This document shows, in pieces, positions 18,038 to 29,690 of a DNA stretch of 64,000 bases. This DNA is from Roseateles asaccharophilus (lineage in GTDB: Bacteria > Pseudomonadota > Gammaproteobacteria > Burkholderiales > Burkholderiaceae_C): assembly GCF_004362405.1 (NCBI RefSeq), contig NZ_SNXE01000002.1, forward strand, positions 186,001 to 250,000. The letters run 5' to 3'. A program made the translations under genes and the position numbers. Under the pieces are notes generated by a model. That model did no database searches. It saw only the letters and a program-made list of their open reading frames with translations, and was not told the DNA's origin. Each line of letters starts with the position of its first letter. Position 1 is the first letter of the stretch.

Positions 18038-18115
18038 CGGCCTGAGGCGGCAGTACAGTTTTTTAACGTCAGGGCATGGCAGGCGCGAGTCTGCGTTCAT
18101 CTCGAGGAGTGAAAA

Positions 18116-21100
18116 GTGAATAGCAACCGTTGGAGTTTCACAAGGACCGCGCTCAGCGCGGCTGCGGCCATCGTCGTCGCGGCCCCGGTCATGGCACAGA
18201 ACACCACGGCCGCCATCGGCGGTCGTGTGATCGGCGCAGATGGCAAAGCTATTGCGGGCGCAAACGTTAGCGTCCAGCACCGCGAGTCGGGCTCGGTCAA
18301 CAATCTGGTGAGCGACGCCGAAGGTCGCTATTCGCTGCGCGGCCTGCGCGTGGGCGGTCCCTATGTGATCACCGTGAGCAAGGGCTCTGACAAGGAAGTC
18401 CGCGACGGCATCTATCTGGCACTGGCCGAGACCCTGAATCTGGATGTGACCTTGGGCGGCAACAAGCTGGACACCGTGGTGCTGTCCGGCTCCCGCGCTC
18501 AGGTCGGCGCCTACAACGCCGGGGCCACCGGCGCCGGCACCAGCCTGAGCCGTCAGGAGCTGGATGCCTATGCCTCAATCTCGCGCAGCCTGCAGGACTA
18601 TGCCCGTATCGATCCGCGTCTGGCACAGACCGACAAGGAGCGTGGCGAGATCTCGGCCCTGGGTCAGAACTCGCGCTTCAACTCCATCACCGTGGACGGT
18701 GTCAACATCAGTGACACCTTCGGTCTGGAGTCCAACAACCTGCCGACCGCCAAGCAGCCGATCTCGATCGACGCCATCCAGTCGGTCCAGGTGAACCTGT
18801 CCAACTATGACGTAACCCAGAAGGGCTACACCGGCGCCAATATCAACGCCGTGACCAAGTCGGGCACCAATGAGCTCAAGGGCAGCGTCTACTACGTCTA
18901 CCGTGATGACGGCCTGTCCGGGCAGCGCTACAACCGCAGCAACGACAGCTACTTCTATCCGCTGGCGTTCACCGAAGAGACCAAGGGTGCCACCCTGGGC
19001 GGCCCCATCATCAAGGACAAGCTCTTCTTCTTTGCCAGCATTGAAGAACTCAAGAGCGACCGTGCCCAGCCGGAATTCGGCCCCGTCGGCTCCTCGCTGA
19101 CCAATGTGGCCATTTCCGCAGACACCATCACCAAGCTGCAGCAGCTGGCCAAGACGCGCTATGGCATGGATGTGGGCTCGCTGAACGAGAAGACCAAGCT
19201 GAACGTCCGTGACGCCCTGCTCAAGCTGGACTGGAACATCAGCGAGCAGCATCGCGCGAACATGCGTTTCTCTCGCACCGAGCAGTCCGAGACCAATAAC
19301 GGCAGCTTTACCGGCTACAGCGCCACCTCGCTGCAACTGACTTCCGCCTGGTTTACCCAGCAGAAGACCGTGGACACCGTGGTGGCCCAACTCTTCTCGG
19401 ACTGGACCCAGAACTTCTCCACCGAGCTCAAGGTCTCCAGCCGCGACTACAACAGCGTGCCGGAGAACTACAGCAACCTGCCGTCCATGGCGCTGCGCTT
19501 CAGCGGTGCCGCGCCGGCTGGCACCCCGGCCGGTGTGTCCGCGAGCAGCAACCGCTTCCTGAACTTCGGCACCGAGCGCAGCCGCCACTTCAATGTCCTG
19601 GACACCAAGACGCTGGACGCCTACCTGGGCGCCAACCTGGTGCTGGGTGATCACGAGATCAAGTTCGGTGGTGATCTGCAGCGCAACAAGGTGTTCAACG
19701 CCTTCTTCCAGGACACCAAGGGCAACTACACCTTCGCCTGCGGCAGCAATCTGACGTTTGCGCAGTGCGAGGCTCAGGTGCTGGACAACTTCAGCCGCGG
19801 CAACGCGCTGACCTACTCCTACCAAGTGCCGGTCGCTGGCGCCACGCTGGATCAAGGGGCCGCCCGCTTCACGCACACCAGCACCGGCCTGTTCCTGCAG
19901 GACACCTGGGCCGTCAATGACAAGCTGACCCTGGGCTTCGGTCTGCGCTATGACCGCCTGTCCACCGATGACAAGCCCACCTTCAACCCCACGGCGGCGG
20001 CGGCCACGGTGGCCGGTAGCGTCACGGGCTCCAACACGGTCAACCGCGCCACAGGCGGCTTCGGTCTGGATAACAGCCAGACCGCCGATGGCACCGACCT
20101 TCTGCAGCCGCGCCTGAGCTTCAACTACGCCCTGGATGCGGCCAACAAGCGCAAGTCCCAGGTGCGTGGCGGTCTGGGTCTGTTCCAGGGCGCGGCCGCC
20201 AATGTCTGGCTGGCCAACCCCTACTCGAACACCGGCATGGCCACCCGCATCATCACCTGCGGCACGTCCTGCCCGACCAACAACACCCTGTTCAACCCGG
20301 ACCCCAACAATCAGCCCACCACGGTGGCCGGCGTGCCGCCGGCGGCCAATGTGGACTACATCGCCAAGGGCCTGGGCCAGCCGTCCGTCTGGAAGTTCAA
20401 CCTGGCTTATGACGCCGAGCTGCCCTGGTTCGGTCTGGTGGCGGGTGCTGAATGGGTGCACACCAAGACCCACTCCGGCCTGTACTACCAGCACCTGAAC
20501 CTGGGTGACCCGACCCTTACCAGCAAGGTCGATGGCCGCCAGATGTTCTGGATGCCGCAGTCCTACACCGCCAACTGCTTCAGCAGCAACGGTAACTTCT
20601 CGACCAACGGCGCCTGTGCTCCGGGCACCGGTCGCAGCTCTCAGCGCGCGCTGAGCAATGCCAACTTCAACAACGTGCTGCTGGCCACCGAGACGAAGAA
20701 GGGCGGCGGCGATGCCGTGACCCTGTCGCTGTCCAAGGCCATGCCCCAGTACGGTCTGAACTGGCAGGTGGCCTACACCCGCATGAGCGCGACCGAGGTG
20801 AGCCCGCTGACCTCGTCGGTGGCCAACTCCAACTTCAACTCGCGCGCCATCTACAACCCCAATGAGGATGTGGCGGCGAACTCGGCCTATCTGGTGCGTG
20901 ATCGTGTGAGCGCAGCCGTCAACTGGTCGCGTGCCTTCGTGGGCAAGTACAAGACCACCGTGGGTCTGTTCTACGAAGGTCGCAAGGGCAAGCCTTACAG
21001 CTGGACCTATGCCAACGACATGAATGGTGACAACGTCACCAATGACCTGATGTACATCCCGAGCGCGCCCGGCGCCGCGGGCGTGGTCTTCCGTCCGGCA

Positions 21101-21529
21101 CAGAACAGCGGTTTGGCCGACAACGCCGCCGCCGAGAAGCGTTTCTGGGAAATCGTCAACGGCAGCTCGGCCCTGTCCGCCGCCAAGGGTTCCGTGGTGT
21201 CGCGCAATTCCAGCTTTGCCGCCTTCGTCAACAGCTTTGACCTGCGTCTGAGCCAGGAAGTTCCCGGCTTCACTAGCCGTCACAAGGGCGTGATCAGCCT
21301 GGACATCCTGAACGTCGGCAATCTGCTGAACAAGCGTTGGGGCCGTATCGACGAGCTGCGCTTCGAGTCGCAAGGCGGTCAGCGCCGCAGCTTCGTCAAC
21401 TACGGTGGCATGGACGCCAATGGCAACTACGTCTACTACGTGGATGGCAAGGTGACCGACTACACCACCCGTCAGGCCAAGGGTGAGTCCCAGTGGGCCG
21501 CCCAGATCACGGCTCGCTACGAGTTCTGA
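18116..21529 (+). CDS. TonB-dependent outer-membrane receptor, Oar-like, with carboxypeptidase-like domain
   Basis: 1137 residues. The signal peptide ends near APVMAQ; residues about 31-110 form a carboxypeptidase-regulatory-like beta domain (IGGRVIGADGKAIAGANVSV, GRYSLRGLRVGGPY). The plug follows (VDGVNISDTFGLESNNLP, NINAVTKSGTNELKGSV), then a large barrel ending in ARYEF with a terminal Phe, the usual assembly signal. It imports a large ligand across the outer membrane with TonB energy; operator-like sites hint at a carbohydrate, but the ligand is unknown. The start is GTG at 18116, with AGGAG 6 nt upstream. Codon use looks optimised for high expression. Monocistronic; terminators follow. 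Confidence 0.92.
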   Translation: MNSNRWSFTRTALSAAAAIVVAAPVMAQNTTAAIGGRVIGADGKAIAGANVSVQHRESGSVNNLVSDAEGRYSLRGLRVGGPYVITVSKGSDKEVRDGIYLALAETLNLDVTLGGNKLDTVVLSGSRAQVGAYNAGATGAGTSLSRQELDAYASISRSLQDYARIDPRLAQTDKERGEISALGQNSRFNSITVDGVNISDTFGLESNNLPTAKQPISIDAIQSVQVNLSNYDVTQKGYTGANINAVTKSGTNELKGSVYYVYRDDGLSGQRYNRSNDSYFYPLAFTEETKGATLGGPIIKDKLFFFASIEELKSDRAQPEFGPVGSSLTNVAISADTITKLQQLAKTRYGMDVGSLNEKTKLNVRDALLKLDWNISEQHRANMRFSRTEQSETNNGSFTGYSATSLQLTSAWFTQQKTVDTVVAQLFSDWTQNFSTELKVSSRDYNSVPENYSNLPSMALRFSGAAPAGTPAGVSASSNRFLNFGTERSRHFNVLDTKTLDAYLGANLVLGDHEIKFGGDLQRNKVFNAFFQDTKGNYTFACGSNLTFAQCEAQVLDNFSRGNALTYSYQVPVAGATLDQGAARFTHTSTGLFLQDTWAVNDKLTLGFGLRYDRLSTDDKPTFNPTAAAATVAGSVTGSNTVNRATGGFGLDNSQTADGTDLLQPRLSFNYALDAANKRKSQVRGGLGLFQGAAANVWLANPYSNTGMATRIITCGTSCPTNNTLFNPDPNNQPTTVAGVPPAANVDYIAKGLGQPSVWKFNLAYDAELPWFGLVAGAEWVHTKTHSGLYYQHLNLGDPTLTSKVDGRQMFWMPQSYTANCFSSNGNFSTNGACAPGTGRSSQRALSNANFNNVLLATETKKGGGDAVTLSLSKAMPQYGLNWQVAYTRMSATEVSPLTSSVANSNFNSRAIYNPNEDVAANSAYLVRDRVSAAVNWSRAFVGKYKTTVGLFYEGRKGKPYSWTYANDMNGDNVTNDLMYIPSAPGAAGVVFRPAQNSGLADNAAAEKRFWEIVNGSSALSAAKGSVVSRNSSFAAFVNSFDLRLSQEVPGFTSRHKGVISLDILNVGNLLNKRWGRIDELRFESQGGQRRSFVNYGGMDANGNYVYYVDGKVTDYTTRQAKGESQWAAQITARYEF
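18261..18270. promoter_or_regulatory. Intragenic near-copy of the operator (CAAACGTTAG)
   Basis: Nine of ten bases match the upstream palindromes and the right flank GCG is also shared. It lies 233 bp downstream of copy 2 inside the receptor gene, resembling an auxiliary intragenic operator. It may be a coincidence of codon choice. Confidence 0.3.
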
Positions 21530-21544
21530 TCTCAGGCCGGACGG

Positions 21545-21567
21545 CGCCCGCCTCTTGAGGGGCGGGC
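21545..21567 (+). terminator. First hairpin after the TonB receptor
   Basis: GCCCGCC and GGCGGGC arms around TCTTGAGG, no U run. Probably works with the next hairpin. Confidence 0.5.
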
Positions 21568-21583
21568 CTCAACTGCCAATTCA

Positions 21584-21614
21584 ACGCCTGTCGCGCATGC
21601 GGCAGGCGTTTTTT
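21584..21614 (+). terminator. Intrinsic terminator of the TonB receptor gene
   Basis: ACGCCTG/CAGGCGT stem with a further CGC/GCG pairing inside, followed by six T residues (21609-21614). Strong rho-independent terminator, placed before the convergent response regulator. Confidence 0.85.
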
Positions 21615-21652
21615 CTTGGCCGCCGCGCGATACCTGTTGTCTCAGCGCTGGC

Positions 21653-22489
21653 TCAGAGCGCCTTGAAGAGATGGGCGTAGAGCCGGCTCACGCCCAGGCG
21701 TTCCGGACGCTCATGCAGCACCAGACTCAGGCGCGAAGCCTCGTCGCGCTCGGCGCGGGCGATCGCATCGCTGCGCACCACCAGGCTGCGGTGCACCTGC
21801 CAGAAGCGCTGTGCATCAAGCTGGGGCAGCAGTTCGCGCAGGGAGATGCGCACCAGATACTCGCGCTGCGCCGTCAGCACCCGCACATACTTGTCCGCTG
21901 CCTCGAAATAGATCACCTCGTCCACCGGCAGCATCACGATGCTGTTGCCCACGGCCACCTGCAGCAGGCGCAGCGGGGCGGTGCTGGAGGCCGTGCCGGC
22001 CGGGCTGCCGGGGTTGAGGCTCTGAAGCAGCTGGGTGCTGTTCAGGAGCTCGCGCAGTTGCTGGACGGCATCGTGGGCCGGCTGCTGGGGCTGCGCGCGC
22101 GCGCTCAGCGCGGACTGCAGCCGGGCACAGCACTGGCTCAGGCGTTCTCGCTGCACCGGCTTGAGCACATAGTCGGCCGCGGCATGCTCGAAGGCTTGCA
22201 GCGCATACTGGTCGTAGGCGGTCACGAAGACCAGCAGTGGCAAGGGCTGGCCCTGTGGCCAGTCTTCCGTCAGGGCGGCCGCGGCCTCTAGCCCGCTCAT
22301 GCCGGGCATGCGGATATCCAGAAAGCAGATGTCGGGCTGCTTGGCCAGAGCGGCCTCCACGGCAGCCTGGCCGTGGGGCGCCATGGCGACGATGTCCAGG
22401 TCCGGCCACAAGGCGGCCAGCTCGCTGCGCAGATGCTCGGCGAGCAGGGATTCGTCTTCGGCAATCAGGGCGGTGGGGCGCGGGTTCAT
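21653..22489 (-). CDS. LytTR-family response regulator
   Basis: 278 residues: receiver domain (about 5-125; acidic pair E11-D12, phosphoacceptor D58 in CFLDIRMPGMSG, Lys in DYVLKPVQ), a linker, and a C-terminal LytTR DNA-binding domain (about 170-278; VIYFEAADKYVRVLTAQREYLV, FWQVHRSLVV). Same design as AlgR/LytR/AgrA-type regulators, which bind pairs of direct repeats. Its ATG overlaps the kinase stop by 4 bp, so the pair is co-translated. The target genes are not evident. Confidence 0.92.
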   Translation of the reverse strand: MNPRPTALIAEDESLLAEHLRSELAALWPDLDIVAMAPHGQAAVEAALAKQPDICFLDIRMPGMSGLEAAAALTEDWPQGQPLPLLVFVTAYDQYALQAFEHAAADYVLKPVQRERLSQCCARLQSALSARAQPQQPAHDAVQQLRELLNSTQLLQSLNPGSPAGTASSTAPLRLLQVAVGNSIVMLPVDEVIYFEAADKYVRVLTAQREYLVRISLRELLPQLDAQRFWQVHRSLVVRSDAIARAERDEASRLSLVLHERPERLGVSRLYAHLFKAL

Positions 22490-23634
22490 GGCGTCGGAGG
22501 GGTTTGTGTCTCGCTGAGGGGAATGTGCACGGTAGCCAGGCAGCCGCTGCCATCGGGGCCGGGGGCCAGGACTAGACGAGCGCTGCTGCCGTAGCGGGTC
22601 TGGAGGCGATCACGCACCTGCGTCAGGCCGAAGCGCGTGCCTTCGGCGCCGGCCCCGCTCGCGGCGGCCGCCAGTCCGATACCGGTGTCGATGACCTGCA
22701 GCAGCAGCTGCTCGCCCTCGATGCTGGCCCTCAGCGTCAGGCGTCCGCCCTCGATCTTGGGCTCGAGTCCGTGCTTGATGGCGTTCTCCACCAGGGGTTG
22801 CAGCAGCAGCGGCGGGACTTGCAGGGCCTGCAGCGCAGGCGCCAGATCCAGCTCGGTCTGCAGCCGCTGACCCATGCGGACCTGCATCAGCTGCAAATAG
22901 TCGGAGATGCGTGCGAACTCGTCCTGCAGGCTGTGGCTGCCCTGGCGCGAGGCGTTCAGGGTGGCGCGCAGGAAGGAGATCAGCTGGTCCAGCATGGTCT
23001 GGGCTCGGGCCGGATCGATGCCGATGAGCACCCGCAGATTGGCCAGGGTATTGAACAGCATGTGCGGCTCAAGCTGCGCCTCCAGCAGCCGGAGTTGGGT
23101 CTGGGCCGCCACACGAGCGGCCTGCTCGGCCTCGGCCTGTGCCGCATGCATGCGGCCGCGGATGTAGAAGTAGCCGGTGGTCAGGCTGGCCACGACCAGG
23201 GTCAGCAAGGCCGTGCCGGCTGCTGCCCCCCAACTGGCTTCCCACCAATAGACCGAGCGTCGGCCCGTCAGCAGATCTCCCAGGGGCAGACCCAGGCTGA
23301 AGCCCAGGATGGAGCCCAGCAGCACGCAAACCGCCATCCAGGGCGTGCCCGGCCAGCCGCCGGCGTAGCGCGGATCGTCGGGCCGACGGCGCTGCAGCAG
23401 CTTGGCGACGAGGGCGCGGCCCCCATCGATGAAGATCCAGCATTGCATGCCGATGGCGAAGGAGTAGCTCAGCTCCAGTCCCAGATTCCGCCATTGCCGG
23501 GGCGCCGCGAGGAGGATGCCGACCGCCAGGCAGAGGAGGGCGGCGTGCAGGGCATTGCGCAGCAGCTCACGCCACAGAGGCTGGGGCTGGGACCCGCCGC
23601 TCTTGCAGTGCGGCGGCTTGGCGGCTTGTGTCAT
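22486..23634 (-). CDS. LytS/YehU-type sensor histidine kinase
   Basis: 382 residues from the ATG at 23634. Four membrane segments (about 22-45, 55-75, 98-120, 142-165), a short coiled coil (HAAQAEAEQAARVAAQTQLRLLEAQ), the His-kinase motif EPHMLFNTLANLRVLI with the phosphorylated His, and an ATPase domain with N-box (QPLVENAIKHGL) and G-box (VIDTGIGL). No extracytoplasmic sensor domain is seen, so sensing is probably within the membrane. A longer frame reaches 23751 but lacks family support. It precedes the response regulator in one operon. Confidence 0.9.
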   Translation of the reverse strand: MTQAAKPPHCKSGGSQPQPLWRELLRNALHAALLCLAVGILLAAPRQWRNLGLELSYSFAIGMQCWIFIDGGRALVAKLLQRRRPDDPRYAGGWPGTPWMAVCVLLGSILGFSLGLPLGDLLTGRRSVYWWEASWGAAAGTALLTLVVASLTTGYFYIRGRMHAAQAEAEQAARVAAQTQLRLLEAQLEPHMLFNTLANLRVLIGIDPARAQTMLDQLISFLRATLNASRQGSHSLQDEFARISDYLQLMQVRMGQRLQTELDLAPALQALQVPPLLLQPLVENAIKHGLEPKIEGGRLTLRASIEGEQLLLQVIDTGIGLAAAASGAGAEGTRFGLTQVRDRLQTRYGSSARLVLAPGPDGSGCLATVHIPLSETQTPPTP

Positions 23635-23766
23635 GGGGCGTAGCGGGTTGACGAGGGGTAGGACCACAATGTGTCCGAGCGGTCGCGGGCGCGCCAGCGG
23701 CACGCGACGGGAGGCGTCCGCAGGGCGCGAAGTGCAATGCCTGGTCGCCAAGCGGCGACCCAGCGT

Positions 23767-25299
<1,533 letters not shown>

Positions 25300-25456
25300 G
25301 GGGTTTCCAGGGCTGACGGTTAAAGCGCCTTGCGCTTCAGAGGAGACTCGGATCGCGGAGGGATCTGATGTCGGAACTAAAATCGCAGTCTATCCAACAA
25401 ATTTGAGCCGCCCGGACACCGGATGCATGGGCTGTGCTCGCCAGGAGAACGAGTCA

Positions 25457-26182
25457 ATGGCTGGTCATTCCAAATGGGCCAATATTCAGCACCGCAAGGG
25501 GCGTCAGGATGAGAAGCGCGGCAAGATCTGGACGCGTCTGACGCGCGAAATCATCGTCGCAGCCCGTCAGGGCGGGGGCGATATCGCGATGAACCCGCGT
25601 CTGCGCCTGGCCATCGAGAAGGCCAAGGCCGCCAATATGCCGGCCGACAATATCAAGCGCAATGTGGACAAGGCCACGGGCAATCTCGACGGCGTGAGCT
25701 ACGAGGAAATCCGCTACGAAGGCTATGGCATTGGCGGCGCGGCCATCATGATCGACACCATGACCGACAACCGTGTGCGCACGGTGGCCGAGGTGCGCCA
25801 CGCCTTCAGCAAGTACGGCGGCAATATGGGCACCGACGGCTCGGTGGCCTTTCAGTTCAAGCATTGCGGCCAGCTGGTCTTCGCGCCGGGCACCTCCGAG
25901 GACAAGGTCATGGAAGTGGCCCTGGAAGCCGGTGCCGAGGACGTGGTCACCGACGACGAGGGCGCCATCGAGGTGCTGACCGCGCCGGGCGACTTCGAAG
26001 CCGTTAAGAACGCGCTGGAGGCCGCCGGCCTCAAGCCCGAGGTGGCCGAGGTCACCATGCGCGCCGAGAACACGGTGAGCCTCTCGGGTGAGGACGCTGT
26101 CCGCATGCAGAAGCTGCTGGACGTGCTGGAGGACCTGGACGACACCCAGGAGATTTATCACAACGCGGAAATCCAGGAATGA
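25457..26182 (+). CDS. yebC: YebC/PmpR family regulatory protein
   Basis: 241 residues starting [15 protein letters not shown], the invariant family N-terminus; an upstream frame to 25286 is therefore rejected. Three-domain protein described as a DNA-binding regulator and, more recently, as a factor easing ribosome stalling. AGGAGA precedes the ATG. Its stop overlaps the purD start (ATGA at 26179). It leads the yebC-purD-acyltransferase-hemF-nadD chain. Confidence 0.96.
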   Translation: MAGHSKWANIQHRKGRQDEKRGKIWTRLTREIIVAARQGGGDIAMNPRLRLAIEKAKAANMPADNIKRNVDKATGNLDGVSYEEIRYEGYGIGGAAIMIDTMTDNRVRTVAEVRHAFSKYGGNMGTDGSVAFQFKHCGQLVFAPGTSEDKVMEVALEAGAEDVVTDDEGAIEVLTAPGDFEAVKNALEAAGLKPEVAEVTMRAENTVSLSGEDAVRMQKLLDVLEDLDDTQEIYHNAEIQE

Positions 26183-27462
26183 AAGTTCTTGTTCTTGGCA
26201 ATGGTGGCCGCGAGCACGCGCTGGCCTGGAAGCTCTCTCAGGCCGAGCGTGTCAGCCAGGTCTTTGTGGCGCCGGGCAATGGCGGCACGGCCCGCAACCC
26301 GCATCTGAAGAATATTGCCCTGAGCGATGTGAAGGCCCTGGCCGACTTCGCCGAGGCCGAGAAGATCGCCCTCACCGTGGTGGGCCCCGAGGCCTTTCTG
26401 GCGGCCGGGGTGGTGGACGAGTTTCGGGCCCGCGGCCTGCGCATCTTCGGCCCCACCAAGGCGGCGGCCCAGCTGGAGTCCAGCAAGGCCTTCGCCAAGG
26501 ACTTCATGAAGCGCCACGCCATTCCCACGGCGGCCTACGAGACCTTCTCGGATGCGGCCCAGGCCCATGCCTATGTGCAAGCGCAGGGCGCGCCCATCGT
26601 GATCAAGGCCGACGGCCTGGCCGCGGGCAAGGGCGTGGTCGTGGCCATGACGCTGGCCGAGGCCCATGAGGCCATCGACTGGATCCTGGAAGACAACAAG
26701 CTGGGTGTGGTGCACAACCAGGGCGGCGCCCGGGTGGTGATCGAGGAGTTCATGAGCGGCGAGGAAGCGAGCTTCATCGTCGTGTGTGACGGCAAGAACG
26801 TGGTGTCCCTGGCCACCAGCCAGGACCACAAGCGCCTGCAGGATGGTGACACCGGCCCCAATACCGGCGGCATGGGGGCCTACTCGCCGGCTCCGGTGGT
26901 CACACCCAATGTGCACGCCAAGGCCATGCACGAGATCATCATGCCCACCATCCAGGGCATGGCCAAGGACGGCATTCCCTTCACCGGCTTCCTCTATGCC
27001 GGCCTGATGATCGACGAGAAGGGTCAGCCGCGCACGGTGGAGTTCAACACCCGCATGGGCGACCCCGAGACCCAGCCCATCATGATGCGCCTGAAGAGCG
27101 ATCTCTTCGAGCTGCTGATGCATGCCACCGACGGCACGCTGGATCAGGTGGAGCTGCAATGGGACCGCCGCGTGGCCCTGGGCGTGGTGATGGCGGCCGA
27201 GGGCTATCCGCTGCAGCCGCGCAAGGGCGACGCCATCAGCGGTCTGCCCGCCGACGCGGCCGATGTGATGATCTTCCATGCCGGCACCACCGAGCAGGAC
27301 GGCAAGCTGCTCACCTCGGGCGGCCGCGTGCTCTGCGTGACGGCCCTGGGCGAGTCGGTGCGCACCGCGCAGCAGCTGGCCTATGACACCCTGACGCCGA
27401 TCCATTTCGAAGGCAAGCAGTTCCGCCGCGATATCGGCCACCGGGCGGTGAGCCGGCGTTGA
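26179..27462 (+). CDS. purD: Phosphoribosylamine-glycine ligase (GAR synthetase)
   Basis: 427 residues, the usual length. ATP-grasp enzyme of purine synthesis step 2 (phosphoribosylamine + glycine + ATP to GAR). The N-terminus [34 protein letters not shown], and [13 protein letters not shown] in the ATP-grasp core are diagnostic. Translationally coupled at both ends: ATGA overlap with yebC and TTGA overlap with the next gene. Other pur genes of the classic pathway are absent apart from the divergent PurM-like gene at 1490. Confidence 0.97.
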   Translation: MKVLVLGNGGREHALAWKLSQAERVSQVFVAPGNGGTARNPHLKNIALSDVKALADFAEAEKIALTVVGPEAFLAAGVVDEFRARGLRIFGPTKAAAQLESSKAFAKDFMKRHAIPTAAYETFSDAAQAHAYVQAQGAPIVIKADGLAAGKGVVVAMTLAEAHEAIDWILEDNKLGVVHNQGGARVVIEEFMSGEEASFIVVCDGKNVVSLATSQDHKRLQDGDTGPNTGGMGAYSPAPVVTPNVHAKAMHEIIMPTIQGMAKDGIPFTGFLYAGLMIDEKGQPRTVEFNTRMGDPETQPIMMRLKSDLFELLMHATDGTLDQVELQWDRRVALGVVMAAEGYPLQPRKGDAISGLPADAADVMIFHAGTTEQDGKLLTSGGRVLCVTALGESVRTAQQLAYDTLTPIHFEGKQFRRDIGHRAVSRR

Positions 27463-28100
27463 GCGCGTCCCGGCCTAGCGCGCCCCAGCTGCTGGAGGCA
27501 GCGTCGCTCTCCTTGCATCCGCGCGGCAGCCTGCTGGCTCGGGCGCTGTTCCGCCTGGCGGGCTGGCGCCTGGACTGCCAGGGTCTGCCCGGCCGCCAGG
27601 GCGTGATGCTGGTCTATCCGCACACCTCCAACTGGGACTTCCCGGTGGGCCTGTTTGCCAAATGGACGCTGGGCCTGCCTCTGCGTTTCTGGGCCAAGGA
27701 CAGCCTGTTTCGCGTGCCGCTCTTCGGCGCCTGGCTGCGCTGGCTGGGCGGGGTGGCGGTGCGGCGCGACAGCGCCCATGGTCTGGTGAGCGAGACCGCG
27801 GCGCAGCTGCGTGCCGCGCAGCAGCGCGACGAGATCTTCTGGCTGGTGGCGGCGCCCGAGGGCACGCGCTCGCTCAAGGGCGGCTGGCGCTCCGGCGCCT
27901 ACCAGCTGGCCCTGCAGGCCGGGGTCCCGGTGGGCCTGGCCTCCTTTGACTTTCCGAGCAAGACCGTCACCCTGAGGCAGTTTGTTCAACTCAGTGGCGA
28001 CAAGGCCGCCGACTTCGCCCTGATGGCCGAGCTCTACGCCGGCAAGCAGGGCAAGCGGCCCGAGCTGGCCAGCCCCGTGCGACTCCTGGAGAAGCCATGA
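27459..28100 (+). CDS. Lysophospholipid acyltransferase family protein
   Basis: 213 residues of the PlsC-like acyltransferase family. The catalytic HX4D motif is HTSNWD, followed by [14 protein letters not shown] and [14 protein letters not shown], the second signature. It probably transfers an acyl group to a lysophospholipid at the inner membrane. The start is TTG at 27459, overlapping the purD stop. Members of this type are often annotated as 1-acylglycerol-3-phosphate acyltransferases, but the substrate is not proven. Coupled to hemF by ATGA. Confidence 0.88.
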   Translation: MSASRPSAPQLLEAASLSLHPRGSLLARALFRLAGWRLDCQGLPGRQGVMLVYPHTSNWDFPVGLFAKWTLGLPLRFWAKDSLFRVPLFGAWLRWLGGVAVRRDSAHGLVSETAAQLRAAQQRDEIFWLVAAPEGTRSLKGGWRSGAYQLALQAGVPVGLASFDFPSKTVTLRQFVQLSGDKAADFALMAELYAGKQGKRPELASPVRLLEKP

Positions 28101-29038
28101 CGATTCATACCCTGGCGGTGCGCGAGTATCTGCTGGGTCTGCAACAGCGCATCGTGTCGGCGCTGGAGCAGGCCGATGGCCAGCCCTTCATCAGCGATGG
28201 CTGGGAGCGCGAGCCCGGTGGCCGCCTGGAAGGCGATGGCCTGACCCGCCTGATCGAGAACGGCGCGCTCTTCGAGCGCGGTGGCTGCAATTTCTCGCAT
28301 GTGCGCGGCCGGGTGCTGCCGCCCTCGGCCACCCAGCACCGGCCCGAGCTGGCCGGCGCGCCCTTCGAGGCCATGGGCGTGTCGCTGGTGCTGCACCCGC
28401 ACAACCCCTTTGTGCCCACGGTGCACATGAATGTGCGCATGTTCGCGGCCCTGCCGGCCGATGCCGCGCCCGTGGTCTGGTTCGGCGGCGGCATGGATCT
28501 CACGCCCTACTACGGCTACGAGCGCGATGCCCAGCATTTCCACCGGACCTGCAAGGCGGCGCTGGACCCGCATGGCGAGGCGCTGTATCCGCGCTTCAAG
28601 ACCTGGTGCGACGAGTACTTCTTCCTGAAGCACCGCAACGAGCCGCGCGGCATCGGCGGCGTGTTCTTCGATGACCACGCCGAGGGCGGCTTTGACGCCT
28701 CCTTTGCCATGCTGCGCTCCGTGGGCGACGCCTTCGTGCCGGCCTATCTGCCTATCGTGGAGCGCCGCCAGGGCTATGCCTATGGCGAGCGCGAGCGCGA
28801 TTTCCAGGCCTACCGGCGCGGTCGCTATGTGGAGTTCAACCTGGTCTTCGACCGCGGCACGCTCTTCGGCCTGCAGTCGGGCGGGCGCACGGAATCCATC
28901 TTGATGTCCATGCCGCCCCTGGTGAAATGGCGCTACGACTGGCAGCCCGAGGTCGGCACGCCCGAGGCACGTCTGTACACCGACTTTCTGCGCCCGCGTG
29001 ACTGGGCGCATGAGGCGCCCAGCGCGCTGTGGCTTTGA
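28097..29038 (+). CDS. hemF: Aerobic coproporphyrinogen III oxidase
   Basis: 313 residues. Oxygen-dependent decarboxylation of coproporphyrinogen III to protoporphyrinogen IX. Conserved blocks: [41 protein letters not shown], and [12 protein letters not shown] near the middle. The genome also has the anaerobic enzyme (hemN at 49143), so heme synthesis can proceed with or without oxygen. Part of the yebC-to-nadD chain. Confidence 0.97.
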   Translation: MTIHTLAVREYLLGLQQRIVSALEQADGQPFISDGWEREPGGRLEGDGLTRLIENGALFERGGCNFSHVRGRVLPPSATQHRPELAGAPFEAMGVSLVLHPHNPFVPTVHMNVRMFAALPADAAPVVWFGGGMDLTPYYGYERDAQHFHRTCKAALDPHGEALYPRFKTWCDEYFFLKHRNEPRGIGGVFFDDHAEGGFDASFAMLRSVGDAFVPAYLPIVERRQGYAYGERERDFQAYRRGRYVEFNLVFDRGTLFGLQSGGRTESILMSMPPLVKWRYDWQPEVGTPEARLYTDFLRPRDWAHEAPSALWL

Positions 29039-29670
29039 GCCAGGTCTTGAGCTCGGCGCCAAGCGGCGCGCGGATCGGCCTCTTCGGCGGCAGCTTCGAT
29101 CCGGTGCATCTGGCCCATCTCTCGCTGGCGCGCAGCGCGCTGGCCCAGCTGGGCCTGGACCAGCTGCTGTGGCTGCCCGCCGGGCGGCCCTGGCAGAAGC
29201 TGCAGGCCGGCGGCGGCCGGGGCCTGGCCTCGCCCGCGCACCGGCGCGCCATGGTCGAGCTGATGATTGCCGGCGAGCCGCGCTTTGCGGTAGACGATAG
29301 CGAGCTGGAGCGCGACGGCGCCAGCTACACCATAGACACCGTGCGGGCCCGTCTGGCGGCTCACCCGGGCGAGCAGCTCTTCCTGCTGATCGGCCAGGAC
29401 CAGTACGCCCGCCTGCACACCTGGCGCGAGTGGCCGGCCCTGCTGGACCGGGTCACGCTGGCCGTGGCGGCGCGGGCCGGCACCCCGGTGCAGGCGCCGC
29501 CCGAGCTTGCCGGCATGCTGCACCGGGTTCAGATCATCGAGATGCCGGCATCGGCGATCTCTTCCACCGAGGTGCGCGACCGGGCGTCGCGTGGCGAGGA
29601 CATCCGCCCCATGGTGGGCGATGCGGTAGCGGGGTATATTGCCCAACACCGCCTTTACGGGGCCCTTTGA
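29029..29670 (+). CDS. nadD: Nicotinate-nucleotide adenylyltransferase
   Basis: 213 residues. Nucleotidyltransferase motif [18 protein letters not shown] near the N-terminus (HxxH) and ISSTEVRDR near the C-terminus. It makes deamido-NAD from NaMN and ATP. The annotated GTG at 29029 lies inside the end of hemF; a TTG at 29035 overlapping the hemF stop as TTGA, as seen at purD/acyltransferase, is an equally good start. Next gene rsfS follows by 20 bp. Confidence 0.93.
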   Translation: MALSQVLSSAPSGARIGLFGGSFDPVHLAHLSLARSALAQLGLDQLLWLPAGRPWQKLQAGGGRGLASPAHRRAMVELMIAGEPRFAVDDSELERDGASYTIDTVRARLAAHPGEQLFLLIGQDQYARLHTWREWPALLDRVTLAVAARAGTPVQAPPELAGMLHRVQIIEMPASAISSTEVRDRASRGEDIRPMVGDAVAGYIAQHRLYGAL

Positions 29671-29690
29671 GGCCCAGCGAGAACACAAGA

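Larger units (their letters stand above)
17569..18115 (+). other. 547-bp gene-free regulatory region before the TonB receptor
   Basis: No open frame here looks like a gene. It holds a perfect inverted repeat GGACTA-CA-TAGTCC (17774-17787), a short tandem repeat GGGCCTGAT (from 17823) and two CAAACGTTTG palindromes (17974-17983, 18028-18037). It is less GC-rich than its neighbours, with T-rich patches, as expected for a controlled promoter region. Confidence 0.6.

Noticed and set aside
18575-21373. 932-codon antisense open frame opposite the TonB receptor
   Set aside because: Shadow reading; the receptor has full signal peptide, plug and barrel features.
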